DNA of 42,039 nucleotides from contig JAPOUP010000002.1 in NCBI GenBank assembly GCA_026708635.1, forward strand, positions 1-42,039, in the 5' to 3' direction. Position numbers and translations under genes: made by a program. Shown here one piece after another: positions 17,761 to 25,853 of the stretch; the stretch's first letter is position 1; every line of letters begins with the position of its first letter. This stretch comes from Rhodobacter sp. Lineage in GTDB: Bacteria > Pseudomonadota > Alphaproteobacteria > Rhodobacterales > Rhodobacteraceae. A model generated the notes under the pieces. It was not told where the DNA came from and did not search any database. It worked only from the letters and a program-made list of their open reading frames with translations.

Positions 17761-17766
17761 TCCGGA

Positions 17767-19098
17767 TCAAAGATAGTCGGAACGATGAAGCCCGTACTTC
17801 GTCATCTTTTCGTTAAGCGTTCTGCGGGGAAGGCTCAGCTCACCCATGACCTTAATGACGCTGCCCCCATATCGCCGAAGCGCGCGGTCAATGAGCGTTC
17901 GCTCGAAATCCTCCACGCGGTCCCTCAATGGCCTGCCCGCGGTCGGGCCCGCGGGCCGTTGCGCCTCGTTACCGAACGTCAGCAACGAGGCTATGGTTCC
18001 AGATCCATGACGGCCCTGAAGAACCGCGCGCTCCGCGACGTTCCTCAGCTGGCGCACGTTCCCGGGCCAGGGTGCCCGCAGGAGCTCGGCCGCGTCCCGG
18101 GCCGAGATCTCGGGCACCTCGCAACCATACTCTTCGGAAAAACGCTCGCAGAAATTACCGAACAGCTGCAGGATGTCCTCACCACGCCGGCGCAGCGGCG
18201 GGGGCGTTATCTTCAGCGCGGCCAGACGGAAGTAGAGATCGGGTCGCAGCGCCTCCTCGCAGCTCCCGTCCCGCTCGCCAAGGTTTGAGATCGCGATGAT
18301 ACGCGTCTGCGGCGGCTTGCCCTGTTCGTTGATCCAGCTGAGAAGCCTGGACTGCAGCGCGGGCGGCAGCGCCTCGATATCCTCCAGAACGACCGTTCCG
18401 GCTCGCGCGTCCGCAAGCGCCGGCGAACGGCTCCCGACAGCCCTCGGGCCAAAGAGATTTCCCGCAAGCGTCTTCTCGTCATGTGCGGCGCAGGACACGA
18501 GAACGAGCTTTCCGCCCGCGTTAGTTCCGGCGGCATGAAGCGCGTGCGCCACCAGCGTCTTGCCGACACCCGTCTCGCCATCGACGAGAATATGGCCGTC
18601 GGCCTGGCCCAGATCCACGATTTCACCGCGCAGGTGGTCCATCTCCCGGGACTCTCCGGCCAACTTCCGCATTGCCGTTCCGCCGCCTGAAAGTTCGGTG
18701 CGCAGCGCCCTGTTATCCAGGACCAGACGCCGGTAATCCGTCGCCTTCCCCGCAAGCCTGGTCATATGATCGGGATCGAACGGCTTTTCCAGGAAGTCGT
18801 AGGCTCCGAGCTTGATCGCTTCCACCGCCATCTGAACGTCACCATGGCCAGTGATCATGATCACCGGAATGCAGTTATCGACCACCATCAGACGCCTTAG
18901 AAACTGCATACCGTCCATTCCGGGCATCTTGATATCGGTGACCACCGCACCCGGATAGTCAGGCCCGAGCGTTTCCAGGGCCTGCTCAGCGCCTGGATAG
19001 GCCTCGGCATCAAAACCCGATAGCGCCAGCCATTGCCTGATCGACTGACGCATGTCAGTTTCATCATCGATGATTGCGATCTTGGCGGCTTCCGCCAT
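17767..19098 (-). CDS. DctD-like response regulator with degenerate sigma-54 activator motifs
   Basis: Response regulator of the NtrC/DctD class, 443 residues. The receiver domain (1-120) has Asp11, Asp12, phospho-acceptor Asp55 (VVTDIKMPG), Thr83 and Lys105. The AAA+ domain has Walker A GETGVGKT (174-181), and FRLAALKITPPPLRRRGEDI and PWPGNVRQLRNVAERAV match the family. A Fis-type helix-turn-helix ends the protein (GGSVIKVMGELSLPRRTLNE). Two hallmarks are altered. The sigma-54-contacting GAFTGA loop is replaced by AVGSRSPA (220-227) with a shortened loop, and Walker B reads VVLEDIEAL rather than hhhLDEI. It may not activate sigma-54 promoters in the usual way. It lies 7 nt downstream of the dctB-like kinase gene, its likely partner. 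Confidence 0.88.
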   Translation of the reverse strand: MAEAAKIAIIDDETDMRQSIRQWLALSGFDAEAYPGAEQALETLGPDYPGAVVTDIKMPGMDGMQFLRRLMVVDNCIPVIMITGHGDVQMAVEAIKLGAYDFLEKPFDPDHMTRLAGKATDYRRLVLDNRALRTELSGGGTAMRKLAGESREMDHLRGEIVDLGQADGHILVDGETGVGKTLVAHALHAAGTNAGGKLVLVSCAAHDEKTLAGNLFGPRAVGSRSPALADARAGTVVLEDIEALPPALQSRLLSWINEQGKPPQTRIIAISNLGERDGSCEEALRPDLYFRLAALKITPPPLRRRGEDILQLFGNFCERFSEEYGCEVPEISARDAAELLRAPWPGNVRQLRNVAERAVLQGRHGSGTIASLLTFGNEAQRPAGPTAGRPLRDRVEDFERTLIDRALRRYGGSVIKVMGELSLPRRTLNEKMTKYGLHRSDYL

Positions 19099-19105
19099 GG
19101 ATACC

Positions 19106-20860
19106 TCATTCAGCGGCTTCAGCGCTCCGAACCGACGGAAGACGCACCTCGAAAACCGCGCCGCCGGCGCTGGAGTTGCGCGCCGTCAGCCTTCCGTGAA
19201 AGTTCTTTATGATACTGGAGGAAATCGCGAGTCCCAGACCCGTTCCCTCGCCCGGCGCTTTCGTGGTGTAGAACGGCTCGAACAGGGAGTCGAGATTCTC
19301 GATGCCGGGACCGTTGTCGCGAACGGAAATGGTTGCGGAATTGCCAACCGAGAGAGTCACGGAAATCTCCGGATGCTCCTCACGCTCGGTCGCGTCGACG
19401 GCATTGCGCAGCAGGTTGACCAGAACCTGGTCAAGCCGAACCCGATCGACCATTACCATCACCGGCTCACCGGGAAGGTTGCAGGTTATACTCACGTTCC
19501 GCTCTTTCAGCAGCGGATCCATGAGTGAGATGGCTGAAGTCACGCAGTCCCTGGCATCCCTCGGGCCAACGGCGTCGCTGGCGTTGTGGGCATACGATTT
19601 GAGATGGCGCGAGATCGTTCCCATCCGGTCGATGAGTTCATCGATTCTCTCAACACTGTCAAGGGCATCCTTCAGGCGCCGTTTCTCAAGCAGCAGCCTG
19701 GCGCCCGCCAGATAGGTCTTTATCGCCGCAAGCGGCTGGTTCAGCTCATGGCCGATGCTCGCGGACATTTCGCCCAGGGCGGCCATTTTGGAACTTTGGG
19801 CGATGGTCTGTTCGGCCACTTCCAGGTTCTTTTCGGCCCGCTGCCGTTCCCCGATCTCCCGTAGAAGGGACTCGTTCAGCCGACGCAGCTCGGCGGATTC
19901 GCGCTGCAGCTCCATCGATCGCGCGATCGCGCGGCGGGTGAAAAAATAGAATCCGCTGGCCATAAGAATCGCGAACAGCATGATCTCGAGAGCCAGGACC
20001 GTGTTCACCCGCTCCCTGACGCCGGCATAGGACGTGAAACTCACCATTCGCCAACCCTGGTACGGTATGCGTCTCTCCACCGCAATCAGCGCGCCGTGGC
20101 CATAAAAGCCTGCGGCGGGAATCGACGTCCAGCCCGGCGTCGCCTGCGCGGTCTCGGCGATGGACGACCATACCAGTGTCGACAGGTCCGCTTCCGGCAC
20201 GGATAGGCCATACCAGCGGTGATCGGTCGCGAGAATGATCCGTCCTTCGCTATCGGTCACCAGAGCCGCGTCAAAGACCGCCGACCACGCCTTTTCGAAA
20301 CGGCGAAGGTTCGACCCGACGACAATGATACCTATCAGATGGCTGCCTGCCTCGATCCGACGTGAATGAATGAATTCCGATACGCCGTTTTCCCCGGTTA
20401 TCGTACTGAATTCCACGTCATTGGAACGCATTGCCGAGACAAAGTATGGCTCCGAGCGGTGAACGGATCCGATGAGGTTGCGGTCGGTGGCCGCGACGGT
20501 CCGGCCGCTTTCATCCAGAAGCATGATAGACGCAACGCCGGTTTCCTCCCTGACCTCCAGGATATGCTGCGAACTTCTCGCGAAGTCGCCGACCTCCAGC
20601 GCGCCGATGAGCTTGGGATCCCCGGAAAGCAGCGACGCCACGACCGAAGTTCTCTGAAGTTCGCTCAACAGGTTGCCCACGAAGAGCGCCTGGCGCACCT
20701 CGGCACGACTCTTGGTTGACGCGGTGTAGCGTTCGGACAGGAATGTATTTGTGGTCAGGACCACGACAAACGCGAACACCAGAAACAGCCCCAGCAAGGC
20801 ATGCGCCAGCCAATTGAGTCCGGTTCCGGCTCTTTCCTTGCCTGATGCGATTCGGTCCAT
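19106..20860 (-). CDS. DctB-like sensor histidine kinase
   Basis: Membrane histidine kinase resembling C4-dicarboxylate sensors, 584 residues. TM1 spans about residues 20-40 (HALLGLFLVFAFVVVL). A periplasmic Cache-type sensor of about 245 residues follows (RTVAATDRNLIGSVHRSEPY is a typical dCache patch). TM2 is at about 287-308, then a coiled coil, the H-box SASIGHELNQPLAAIKTYL (phospho-His about 371), N-box LVNLLRNAVDATE, G1 RDNGPGIE and G2 GEGTGLGLAIS. The start is ATG 20860 or a GTG one codon earlier; no good ribosome binding site. It follows purQ by about 30 nt on the same strand. No dicarboxylate transporter is in the window, so the ligand is open. Confidence 0.9.
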   Translation of the reverse strand: MDRIASGKERAGTGLNWLAHALLGLFLVFAFVVVLTTNTFLSERYTASTKSRAEVRQALFVGNLLSELQRTSVVASLLSGDPKLIGALEVGDFARSSQHILEVREETGVASIMLLDESGRTVAATDRNLIGSVHRSEPYFVSAMRSNDVEFSTITGENGVSEFIHSRRIEAGSHLIGIIVVGSNLRRFEKAWSAVFDAALVTDSEGRIILATDHRWYGLSVPEADLSTLVWSSIAETAQATPGWTSIPAAGFYGHGALIAVERRIPYQGWRMVSFTSYAGVRERVNTVLALEIMLFAILMASGFYFFTRRAIARSMELQRESAELRRLNESLLREIGERQRAEKNLEVAEQTIAQSSKMAALGEMSASIGHELNQPLAAIKTYLAGARLLLEKRRLKDALDSVERIDELIDRMGTISRHLKSYAHNASDAVGPRDARDCVTSAISLMDPLLKERNVSITCNLPGEPVMVMVDRVRLDQVLVNLLRNAVDATEREEHPEISVTLSVGNSATISVRDNGPGIENLDSLFEPFYTTKAPGEGTGLGLAISSSIIKNFHGRLTARNSSAGGAVFEVRLPSVRSAEAAE

Positions 20861-20892
20861 CACAGGAGGGGCAAGCTCATCACGGCAGACGC

Positions 20893-21573
20893 TCAGGCGG
20901 CCGACTTCGCCACCGCCGCTTCCGAAAGCAGGCCTGAGAACAGCGCCGCGCCATCAACGCTTGCATGGGCGGGTTCGGCGGCGCGCTCGGGATGGGGCAT
21001 CAGGCCAAGCACCCGACGGTTGGCGCTCAGTATGCCAGCGATGTCGCCCGCCGACCCGTTGGGATTGTCCACATAGGTAAATGCGATTCTATCCTCACCC
21101 TGAAGGCGCTTGATCTGCTCGGGATCCGCGAAGTAATTCCCGTCGCGATGCGCGATGGGAAACACAACCCGCCTGTCTCGGCCGTAAGCGGCCGTGAAAA
21201 CGCTCTCGAGAGTTACGGCGTTCAGGCGCTCCGATCGGCAGATATATCTCTGTCCGGCGTTTCTAAGCAACGCTCCGGGAAGAACGCCCATTTCGGTCAG
21301 GACCTGAAAACCATTGCAGACACCCAGGACGTAACCGCCACGCTCCACATGGACGTTCAGCGCGCAACAGACCGGAGAGCGGGCCGCTATGGCGCCGCAG
21401 CGTAGATAGTCGCCGTAGCTGAAGCCACCCGGGACTCCAACGATGTCGGTGCCGGCGGGGAGACTGGTTTTCCGATGCCAAACCATTTCGACCCGTGCCC
21501 CGGCGTTCCGGAAGGCAATGGCCATGTCCCGATCGCAGTTTGACCCGGGGAAGACCAGAATGGCCACCCTCAC
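20893..21573 (-). CDS. purQ: Phosphoribosylformylglycinamidine synthase subunit PurQ
   Basis: Glutaminase subunit of FGAM synthase (purine synthesis step 4), passing ammonia to PurL with the help of PurS. It has 226 residues and a GTG start. The class I glutamine amidotransferase triad is complete: Cys86 in GVCNGFQ, His194 and Glu196 in GLMPHPERAAE. VPGGFSYGDYLRCGAIAARS is the oxyanion-region signature. It lies in the minus-strand group purC-purS-purQ, 96 nt after purS. PurL, its obligate partner, is not in the window; the next gene is dctB. Confidence 0.96.
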   Translation of the reverse strand: MRVAILVFPGSNCDRDMAIAFRNAGARVEMVWHRKTSLPAGTDIVGVPGGFSYGDYLRCGAIAARSPVCCALNVHVERGGYVLGVCNGFQVLTEMGVLPGALLRNAGQRYICRSERLNAVTLESVFTAAYGRDRRVVFPIAHRDGNYFADPEQIKRLQGEDRIAFTYVDNPNGSAGDIAGILSANRRVLGLMPHPERAAEPAHASVDGAALFSGLLSEAAVAKSAA

Positions 21574-21669
21574 GGGAACGCTCCCTTCGCGGCATGTCCG
21601 CCGGGCATATCCGCCGGAAAAGCGGCGCGTGGATGCGGGGACCCTCCGCGAGCGCGTCCCGCGTACATC

Positions 21670-21909
21670 TCAGGGAAACTCTATCATGTAGCTTTCGATC
21701 ACTGTATTGGCGAGAAGCCGTATGCACATGGACTCGACGGCATCGCGGGCGCGCCGCGGGTCGCTTTCAGCCAGATCCAGCTCGATTACCTTGCCCTGCC
21801 GAACGCCGAGAACTCCATCGAAACCCAGGGATCCCAGCGCCCGCAGCACCGCCTCCGCCTGAGGGTCGAGCACGCCCGTGGCGGGCATTACCGTAACTCT
21901 GGCCTTCAA
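21670..21909 (-). CDS. purS: Phosphoribosylformylglycinamidine synthase subunit PurS
   Basis: Small structural subunit of the three-part FGAM synthase, bridging PurQ and PurL. It has 79 residues from a TTG at 21909, the family-typical length, with AGGGGGA about 6 nt upstream. An in-frame GTG at 21930 would add seven residues and place that ribosome binding site inside the gene. Family features: KARVTVMPATGVLDPQAEAV, SLGFDGVLGVRQGKVIEL and MCIRLLANTVIESYMIE. It lies 60 nt downstream of purC. Confidence 0.93.
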   Translation of the reverse strand: MKARVTVMPATGVLDPQAEAVLRALGSLGFDGVLGVRQGKVIELDLAESDPRRARDAVESMCIRLLANTVIESYMIEFP

Positions 21910-21969
21910 TCGCCGTCCCCCTGTTTCCACGACGGATACGGGCCGCCAGCCGAGCCAACGACGCGAATG

Positions 21970-22731
21970 TCAGTTGATCACATGTGGCTTTACCGCGTGA
22001 GTGATATTTGACGGCAGCACACCAAGCCGCCGCGCTATCTCGGTGTAGGCTTCGGCAAGATTGCCGAGGTCGCGCCGGAAGACGTCCTTGTCGAACTTGC
22101 GGTTAGAGGTTATGTCCCACAGCCGGCAGGAATCCGGACTGATCTCATCCGCGACGATCAATCGCTGGAAGTCGTTATCCCAGACACGACCGGTCTCGAT
22201 CTTGAGGTCAACGAGCCGAATTCCGACAGCCAGCATCACTCCGGACAGGAAGTCGTTGACCCTCAGGGCCAGCGCTACCATCTCGTCCAGATCATGCTGG
22301 CTGGCCCAGCCGAAGGCGACGGCATGCTCTTCGGTAACCATCGGGTCGTCCAGCTCGTCGTTCTTGAGGTAGAACTCGATCATCGGCCGTGGAAGCGCCG
22401 ACCCTTCCTCGATCCCGAACCTCTCGGAGAGCGATCCCGCCGCGACGTTTCTGACCACGACCTCCAGCGGAATGATTTCGACCTGCCGGATCAACTGCTC
22501 GCGCATGTTGATTCGCTTGATGAAATGGGTCGGCACGCCGATCATGTTGAGACCGTTCATGAAATATTCACTCAGGCGGTTGTTCAAAACCCCCTTGCCG
22601 TCAACAACGCTCTTCTTCCTTGAGTTGAAAGCCGTAGCGTCGTCCTTGAAATACTGAACCAAAGTACCGGGCTCGGGGCCCTCGTATAGAATCTTGGCCT
22701 TGCCTTCGAATAGTTTCTTTCGCCGCGCCAT
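21970..22731 (-). CDS. purC: SAICAR synthetase
   Basis: Phosphoribosylaminoimidazole-succinocarboxamide synthase, joining CAIR and aspartate with ATP. It has 253 residues. It starts [18 protein letters not shown] (ATP-binding signature) with AGGAG 5 nt before the ATG. The substrate motifs [20 protein letters not shown] and [19 protein letters not shown] are intact, and [14 protein letters not shown] is the second PROSITE-type signature. It is the first gene of purC-purS-purQ and diverges from the ATPase inhibitor gene across a 217 bp region that should hold both promoters. Confidence 0.97.
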   Translation of the reverse strand: MARRKKLFEGKAKILYEGPEPGTLVQYFKDDATAFNSRKKSVVDGKGVLNNRLSEYFMNGLNMIGVPTHFIKRINMREQLIRQVEIIPLEVVVRNVAAGSLSERFGIEEGSALPRPMIEFYLKNDELDDPMVTEEHAVAFGWASQHDLDEMVALALRVNDFLSGVMLAVGIRLVDLKIETGRVWDNDFQRLIVADEISPDSCRLWDITSNRKFDKDVFRRDLGNLAEAYTEIARRLGVLPSNITHAVKPHVIN

Positions 22732-22948
22732 GGGATCTCCTAATCGGCGGACCGCACGACTGCCCGGCCCCGTCCGTTCCGGGAACCCATTACGCTACGG
22801 CGACTTCTCCCGCAAGACCACGCGCACCCCACCCGTCGATACGGAACGCCCGCACTTATACGCGGATATCCCGAAAGCCGGCCTTGCGATCAGGGACGGA
22901 AGCGACCATATCCGCATCGATAGGTTTCCAGGCCGGAGGGTTGGACGG

Positions 22949-23263
22949 ATGACGACGTTTGATGACCGCGAAAACGCTTTCGAGGCCAAGTTCGCGCACG
23001 ATGAGGAAATGAACTTCAAAGCCAACGCACGTCGCAACAAGTTGCTCGGCCTCTGGGCGGCGGAGCTACTCGGAAAATCGGCCGAAGACGCGGACGCCTA
23101 CGCGAAGGAAGTGATCAGGTCGGATTTCGAGGAAGCCGGCGATGAGGATGTCTTCCGCAAGGTCTCGGGTGACCTGGGTGACGCGGTCGACGAACGTACC
23201 ATTCGCGCGAAAATGCGGGAATTCCTTGTCGAGGCCAAGGAGCAGTTGCTAAAGGAAACATAA
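22949..23263 (+). CDS. F1-ATPase inhibitor zeta subunit (DUF1476)
   Basis: Small alphaproteobacterial protein that binds F1-ATPase and blocks ATP hydrolysis in the direction opposite to synthesis. It has 104 residues from the ATG at 22949, preceded by GGAGGG. It begins MTTFDDRENAFEAKFAHDEE and continues NFKANARRNKLLGLWAAELLG, with the acidic C-terminal helices expected for DUF1476. The frame is open upstream but without similarity. Divergent orientation next to purC is a common alphaproteobacterial arrangement. Confidence 0.92.
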   Translation: MTTFDDRENAFEAKFAHDEEMNFKANARRNKLLGLWAAELLGKSAEDADAYAKEVIRSDFEEAGDEDVFRKVSGDLGDAVDERTIRAKMREFLVEAKEQLLKET

Positions 23264-23456
23264 TTGATTCCGGGCCTTTCCAAAGCTGTCGGCAGTCCGG
23301 ACACTTTGACCGTCAGGCTCGCGGTCCCGTCCCGGCGGATGCCCGGATTCGGATCCCCGAGGCAATAACCGATTTAGGGAATCACGCATCGCGCGCAAAG
23401 GCCCGTGCCGGACGGTCTGGATCGGTTTCGGTTCTTTCGGTCACGTATTATCGATT

Positions 23457-23471
23457 TCATAATCATTATCA
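23457..23471. promoter_or_regulatory. Fur-box-like palindrome
   Basis: TCATAATCATTATCA matches 14 of 15 positions of the 7-1-7 Fur motif TGATAATCATTATCA and is a perfect ATAAT-C-ATTAT palindrome at its core. It lies about 100 bp upstream of the homocysteine methyltransferase gene and overlaps a possible -10. A Fur-family gene is at 38375. Whether this Fur homologue recognises the classical motif is not known from the sequence. Confidence 0.5.
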
Positions 23472-23483
23472 GAAATATGAATT

Positions 23484-23498
23484 TGCGTCATAAACGCA
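23484..23498. repeat. Inverted repeat TGCGT-N5-ACGCA
   Basis: TGCGT-CATAA-ACGCA, a perfect 5-bp inverted repeat 12 bp after the Fur-like palindrome and 70 bp before the methyltransferase start. It could be a second operator or a small leader hairpin. Confidence 0.35.
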
Positions 23499-23568
23499 TC
23501 CAACGGCATATGGGATCTGACGGCCCCGCCGGGATCGGTGGGCACAGCGTTCCAAGGATACCTTTTCC

Positions 23569-24582
23569 ATGCATTCCCCGGTTCTCTCAGATATGCTGCG
23601 ATCGCGTGACTGGATACTTGCGGACGGCGCGACGGGAACCAATCTATTCAACATGGGACTCGCCGCGGGCGAGGCGCCCGAACTCTGGAATGATTCAAGC
23701 CCCGAAAGGATCCGCAGGCTTTACCGGGATGCGGTGGATGCTGGCAGCGACCTGTTTCTAACCAACAGTTTCGGGTCAAACGCCGCGCGCCTGAAACTCC
23801 ACGACGCTCAGTCCCGTGCCCGCGAGCTGAGCCGAATGGCCGCGGAGCTCGGGCGGGAAATCGCCGACGCCGCGGGACGCCGGGTCGTCGTCGCGGGCTC
23901 CATGGGTCCAACCGGAGAGATTATGGCCCCGATGGGCGAGCTTACGCATTCCGAGGCGGTGGAAATATTCCATGAACAGGCGGAAGGGCTCAAGGCCGGC
24001 GGAGCCGACGTACTCTGGGTGGAAACCATCTCGGCGCCCGAGGAGCTCAAGGCGGCGGCCGAGGCGGCCGCAAAGGTGGAGATGCCCTGGTGCTGTACGA
24101 TGTCATTCGACACCGCCGGACGTACGATGATGGGCGTCACCCCAGCAGACATGGCCAGACTCGTGGACAGGCTGCCCTATGGTCCGCATGCGTTCGGAGC
24201 CAACTGCGGCGTGGGCGCCAGCGACCTCCTGCGTACGATTCTCGGAATCGCGACGCATGATCCATCGCGTCCGCTTATCGCAAAGGGCAATGCGGGAATC
24301 CCGAAATACGTCGACGGAAAGATTCACTACGACGGCACACCCGACCTGATGGCCGAATATGCGGTGCTCGCCCGTGACTGCGGGGCGAGTATCATAGGCG
24401 GCTGCTGCGGCACGATGCCAGAGCATATATCCAGGATGCGCGCAGCTCTGGAAAACCGGCCGTCCGCCGGCAGCCCGGAACTTGAGAGGATTGCCGAGAT
24501 CCTCGGTCCCTTCAGCTCACCCGGTGACGGCATGGACACTCCGGCCAGGGAGCGGTCCACCCGGCGCAGGCGTAGAAGGTGA
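23569..24582 (+). CDS. bmt: Homocysteine S-methyltransferase (betaine-homocysteine methyltransferase-like)
   Basis: Zinc-dependent methyltransferase of the homocysteine-binding family (PF02574), 337 residues. The barrel starts ILADGATGTNLFNMGL. The three zinc cysteines are present: Cys213 in GANCGVG, and Cys279 and Cys280 in GGCCGTMPEH. LTNSFGSNAARL and MGPTGEI are conserved family segments. The tail ends in an arginine run. The methyl donor could be glycine betaine, a related methylated compound or a methylated corrinoid protein. A corrinoid protein and a DUF1638 protein are encoded 1.3-3.4 kb downstream on the same strand, so it could be the homocysteine module of a split MetH. It converges with the radical SAM gene, 8 nt away. 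Confidence 0.88.
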   Translation: MHSPVLSDMLRSRDWILADGATGTNLFNMGLAAGEAPELWNDSSPERIRRLYRDAVDAGSDLFLTNSFGSNAARLKLHDAQSRARELSRMAAELGREIADAAGRRVVVAGSMGPTGEIMAPMGELTHSEAVEIFHEQAEGLKAGGADVLWVETISAPEELKAAAEAAAKVEMPWCCTMSFDTAGRTMMGVTPADMARLVDRLPYGPHAFGANCGVGASDLLRTILGIATHDPSRPLIAKGNAGIPKYVDGKIHYDGTPDLMAEYAVLARDCGASIIGGCCGTMPEHISRMRAALENRPSAGSPELERIAEILGPFSSPGDGMDTPARERSTRRRRRR

Positions 24583-24590
24583 ATCCGATG

Positions 24591-25679
24591 TCAGAACAGC
24601 GACATCTGTTTTTCCGAACGCGCCGGAACGCGGAAAAGATCGGTTCTAAGCGGCGCCAGACCGCGCGACAAACGCAGTCGGGACGACGCGAGCCGGAAGC
24701 GCCGCGCGAGCATGTCCGCCAGAACTCCTGTCCCCGTCATGCGTTTGCCCCAATCGGGATCGTAGTCGCGACCTCCCCGAGTTTCGCGTACCCGGTTCAT
24801 GACCCGCTCGGCTCTTTGGGGGAACCTTTCCTCGAGCCATGCGCGAAAGAGACCGGCGACCTCAAGCGGCAAGCGCAGTATGACGTAACCCGCCGCCACG
24901 GCACCTGCGTCGCGCGCCGCGGCCATGATCCCCTCCATCTCATGATCGGTGAGGCCCGGGACGACAGGCGACACCATGACGCGAACCGGACATCCGGAAT
25001 CGGTGAGTCTCTCGATCGTTCGCAGACGTCGCGTCGGCGCGGGCGCTCTTGGCTCCATTTTCCTCGCCACGTCCGGATCCAGCGTCGTGATCGAGATTCC
25101 AACCCTGGCGAGCCCCGCCCGTCCCAACTCTCCGAGTATGTCGAGATCCCGTTCAATGAGCGTGCCTTTGGTAACGATCCCGACGGGATGCCTGAACTCC
25201 AGCAGCGTCCTGAGAACCCGTCGAGTGACCCCGAATTCCCGTTCGATCGGTTGGTAGGGGTCGGTATTGGTTCCCATCGCGATGACCTTTGGGCGGTAGT
25301 TCCGGGCAGACAGTTCCCCGACAAGCAAATCCGGCAGTTCCGGCCGTGCGACAAGCCGTGTCTCGAAGTCCAGTCCCGGCGAAAGTCCAATAAAGGCATG
25401 TGTCGGCCGTGCGTAGCAGTAGACGCACCCGTGCTCGCAGCCGCGGTAGGGATTGATCGAACGTTCGAAGCAGATGTCGGGAGAGGAGTTGCGAGTGATG
25501 GCCGTGCGCGGAGTCTCCACGCTTACCTCAGTTCGCAGGGGTGGAAGCTCCGCGTCGAAGCTCCATCCGTCGTCCACAACCTCACAATGCGTGGTTTCAA
25601 ATCTGACCGGAACGTTGCCGGACACGCCACGGCCTTTTCGGCGCTCCGTCCGGACCGGATATATGGCGAGGGTTCCCAT
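24591..25679 (-). CDS. PA0069-family radical SAM protein
   Basis: Radical SAM enzyme of unknown reaction, about 362 residues. The iron-sulfur motif is in NPYRGCEHGCVYCYARPTH (Cx3Cx2C). Other matches to the PA0069 family are RKGRGVSGN near the start, VIAMGTNTDPYQPIEREF, VGIVTKGTLIERDLDIL, GISITTLDPDVARKMEPRAP and PVVPGLTDHEM. I chose ATG 25679; ATG 25700 or an earlier start is possible, and none has a ribosome binding site. It sits on the opposite strand inside the methyltransferase/corrinoid group, divergent from the corrinoid gene. Whether it takes part in that pathway or is a chance neighbour is unknown. Confidence 0.9.
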   Translation of the reverse strand: MGTLAIYPVRTERRKGRGVSGNVPVRFETTHCEVVDDGWSFDAELPPLRTEVSVETPRTAITRNSSPDICFERSINPYRGCEHGCVYCYARPTHAFIGLSPGLDFETRLVARPELPDLLVGELSARNYRPKVIAMGTNTDPYQPIEREFGVTRRVLRTLLEFRHPVGIVTKGTLIERDLDILGELGRAGLARVGISITTLDPDVARKMEPRAPAPTRRLRTIERLTDSGCPVRVMVSPVVPGLTDHEMEGIMAAARDAGAVAAGYVILRLPLEVAGLFRAWLEERFPQRAERVMNRVRETRGGRDYDPDWGKRMTGTGVLADMLARRFRLASSRLRLSRGLAPLRTDLFRVPARSEKQMSLF

Positions 25680-25753
25680 CGGATTCGAATCATAGAACAT
25701 ATGAAGAACTTTTCGCAAGCGCTTTGCTGTATTCCGGAGAGGATTGGTCGGTA

Positions 25754-25772
25754 GCGACGTTCCCAACGTCGC
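25754..25772. promoter_or_regulatory. 19-bp palindrome in the divergent promoter region
   Basis: GCGACGTT-CCC-AACGTCGC, perfect 8-bp arms around three bases. It lies midway between the divergent radical SAM and corrinoid-protein genes, about 80 bp before the latter. The symmetry and position suggest a repressor or activator operator; as RNA it would form a strong hairpin, but no T tract follows. Confidence 0.45.
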
Positions 25773-25853
25773 GAGCGATCAAGTCTGTGGCGGTGATTGG
25801 ACGCATCAAGGGCGAAATTCACCTGGGCGCGCGCATGGTTCGGGAGTGCACAT

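Larger units (their letters stand above)
23264..23568. other. Regulatory-looking intergenic region upstream of the homocysteine methyltransferase gene
   Basis: About 305 bp with no gene. The part at about 23445-23500 is distinctly AT-rich compared with its surroundings. It holds two palindromes, given as separate entries, and -10-like hexamers TATTAT and CATAAT. The likely transcript start is about 100 nt before the methyltransferase gene. Confidence 0.5.

Noticed and set aside
24579..25754. 391-codon plus-strand frame
   Set aside because: Exact mirror of the radical SAM gene on the minus strand, with no family resemblance; the minus frame has the Cx3Cx2C motif.
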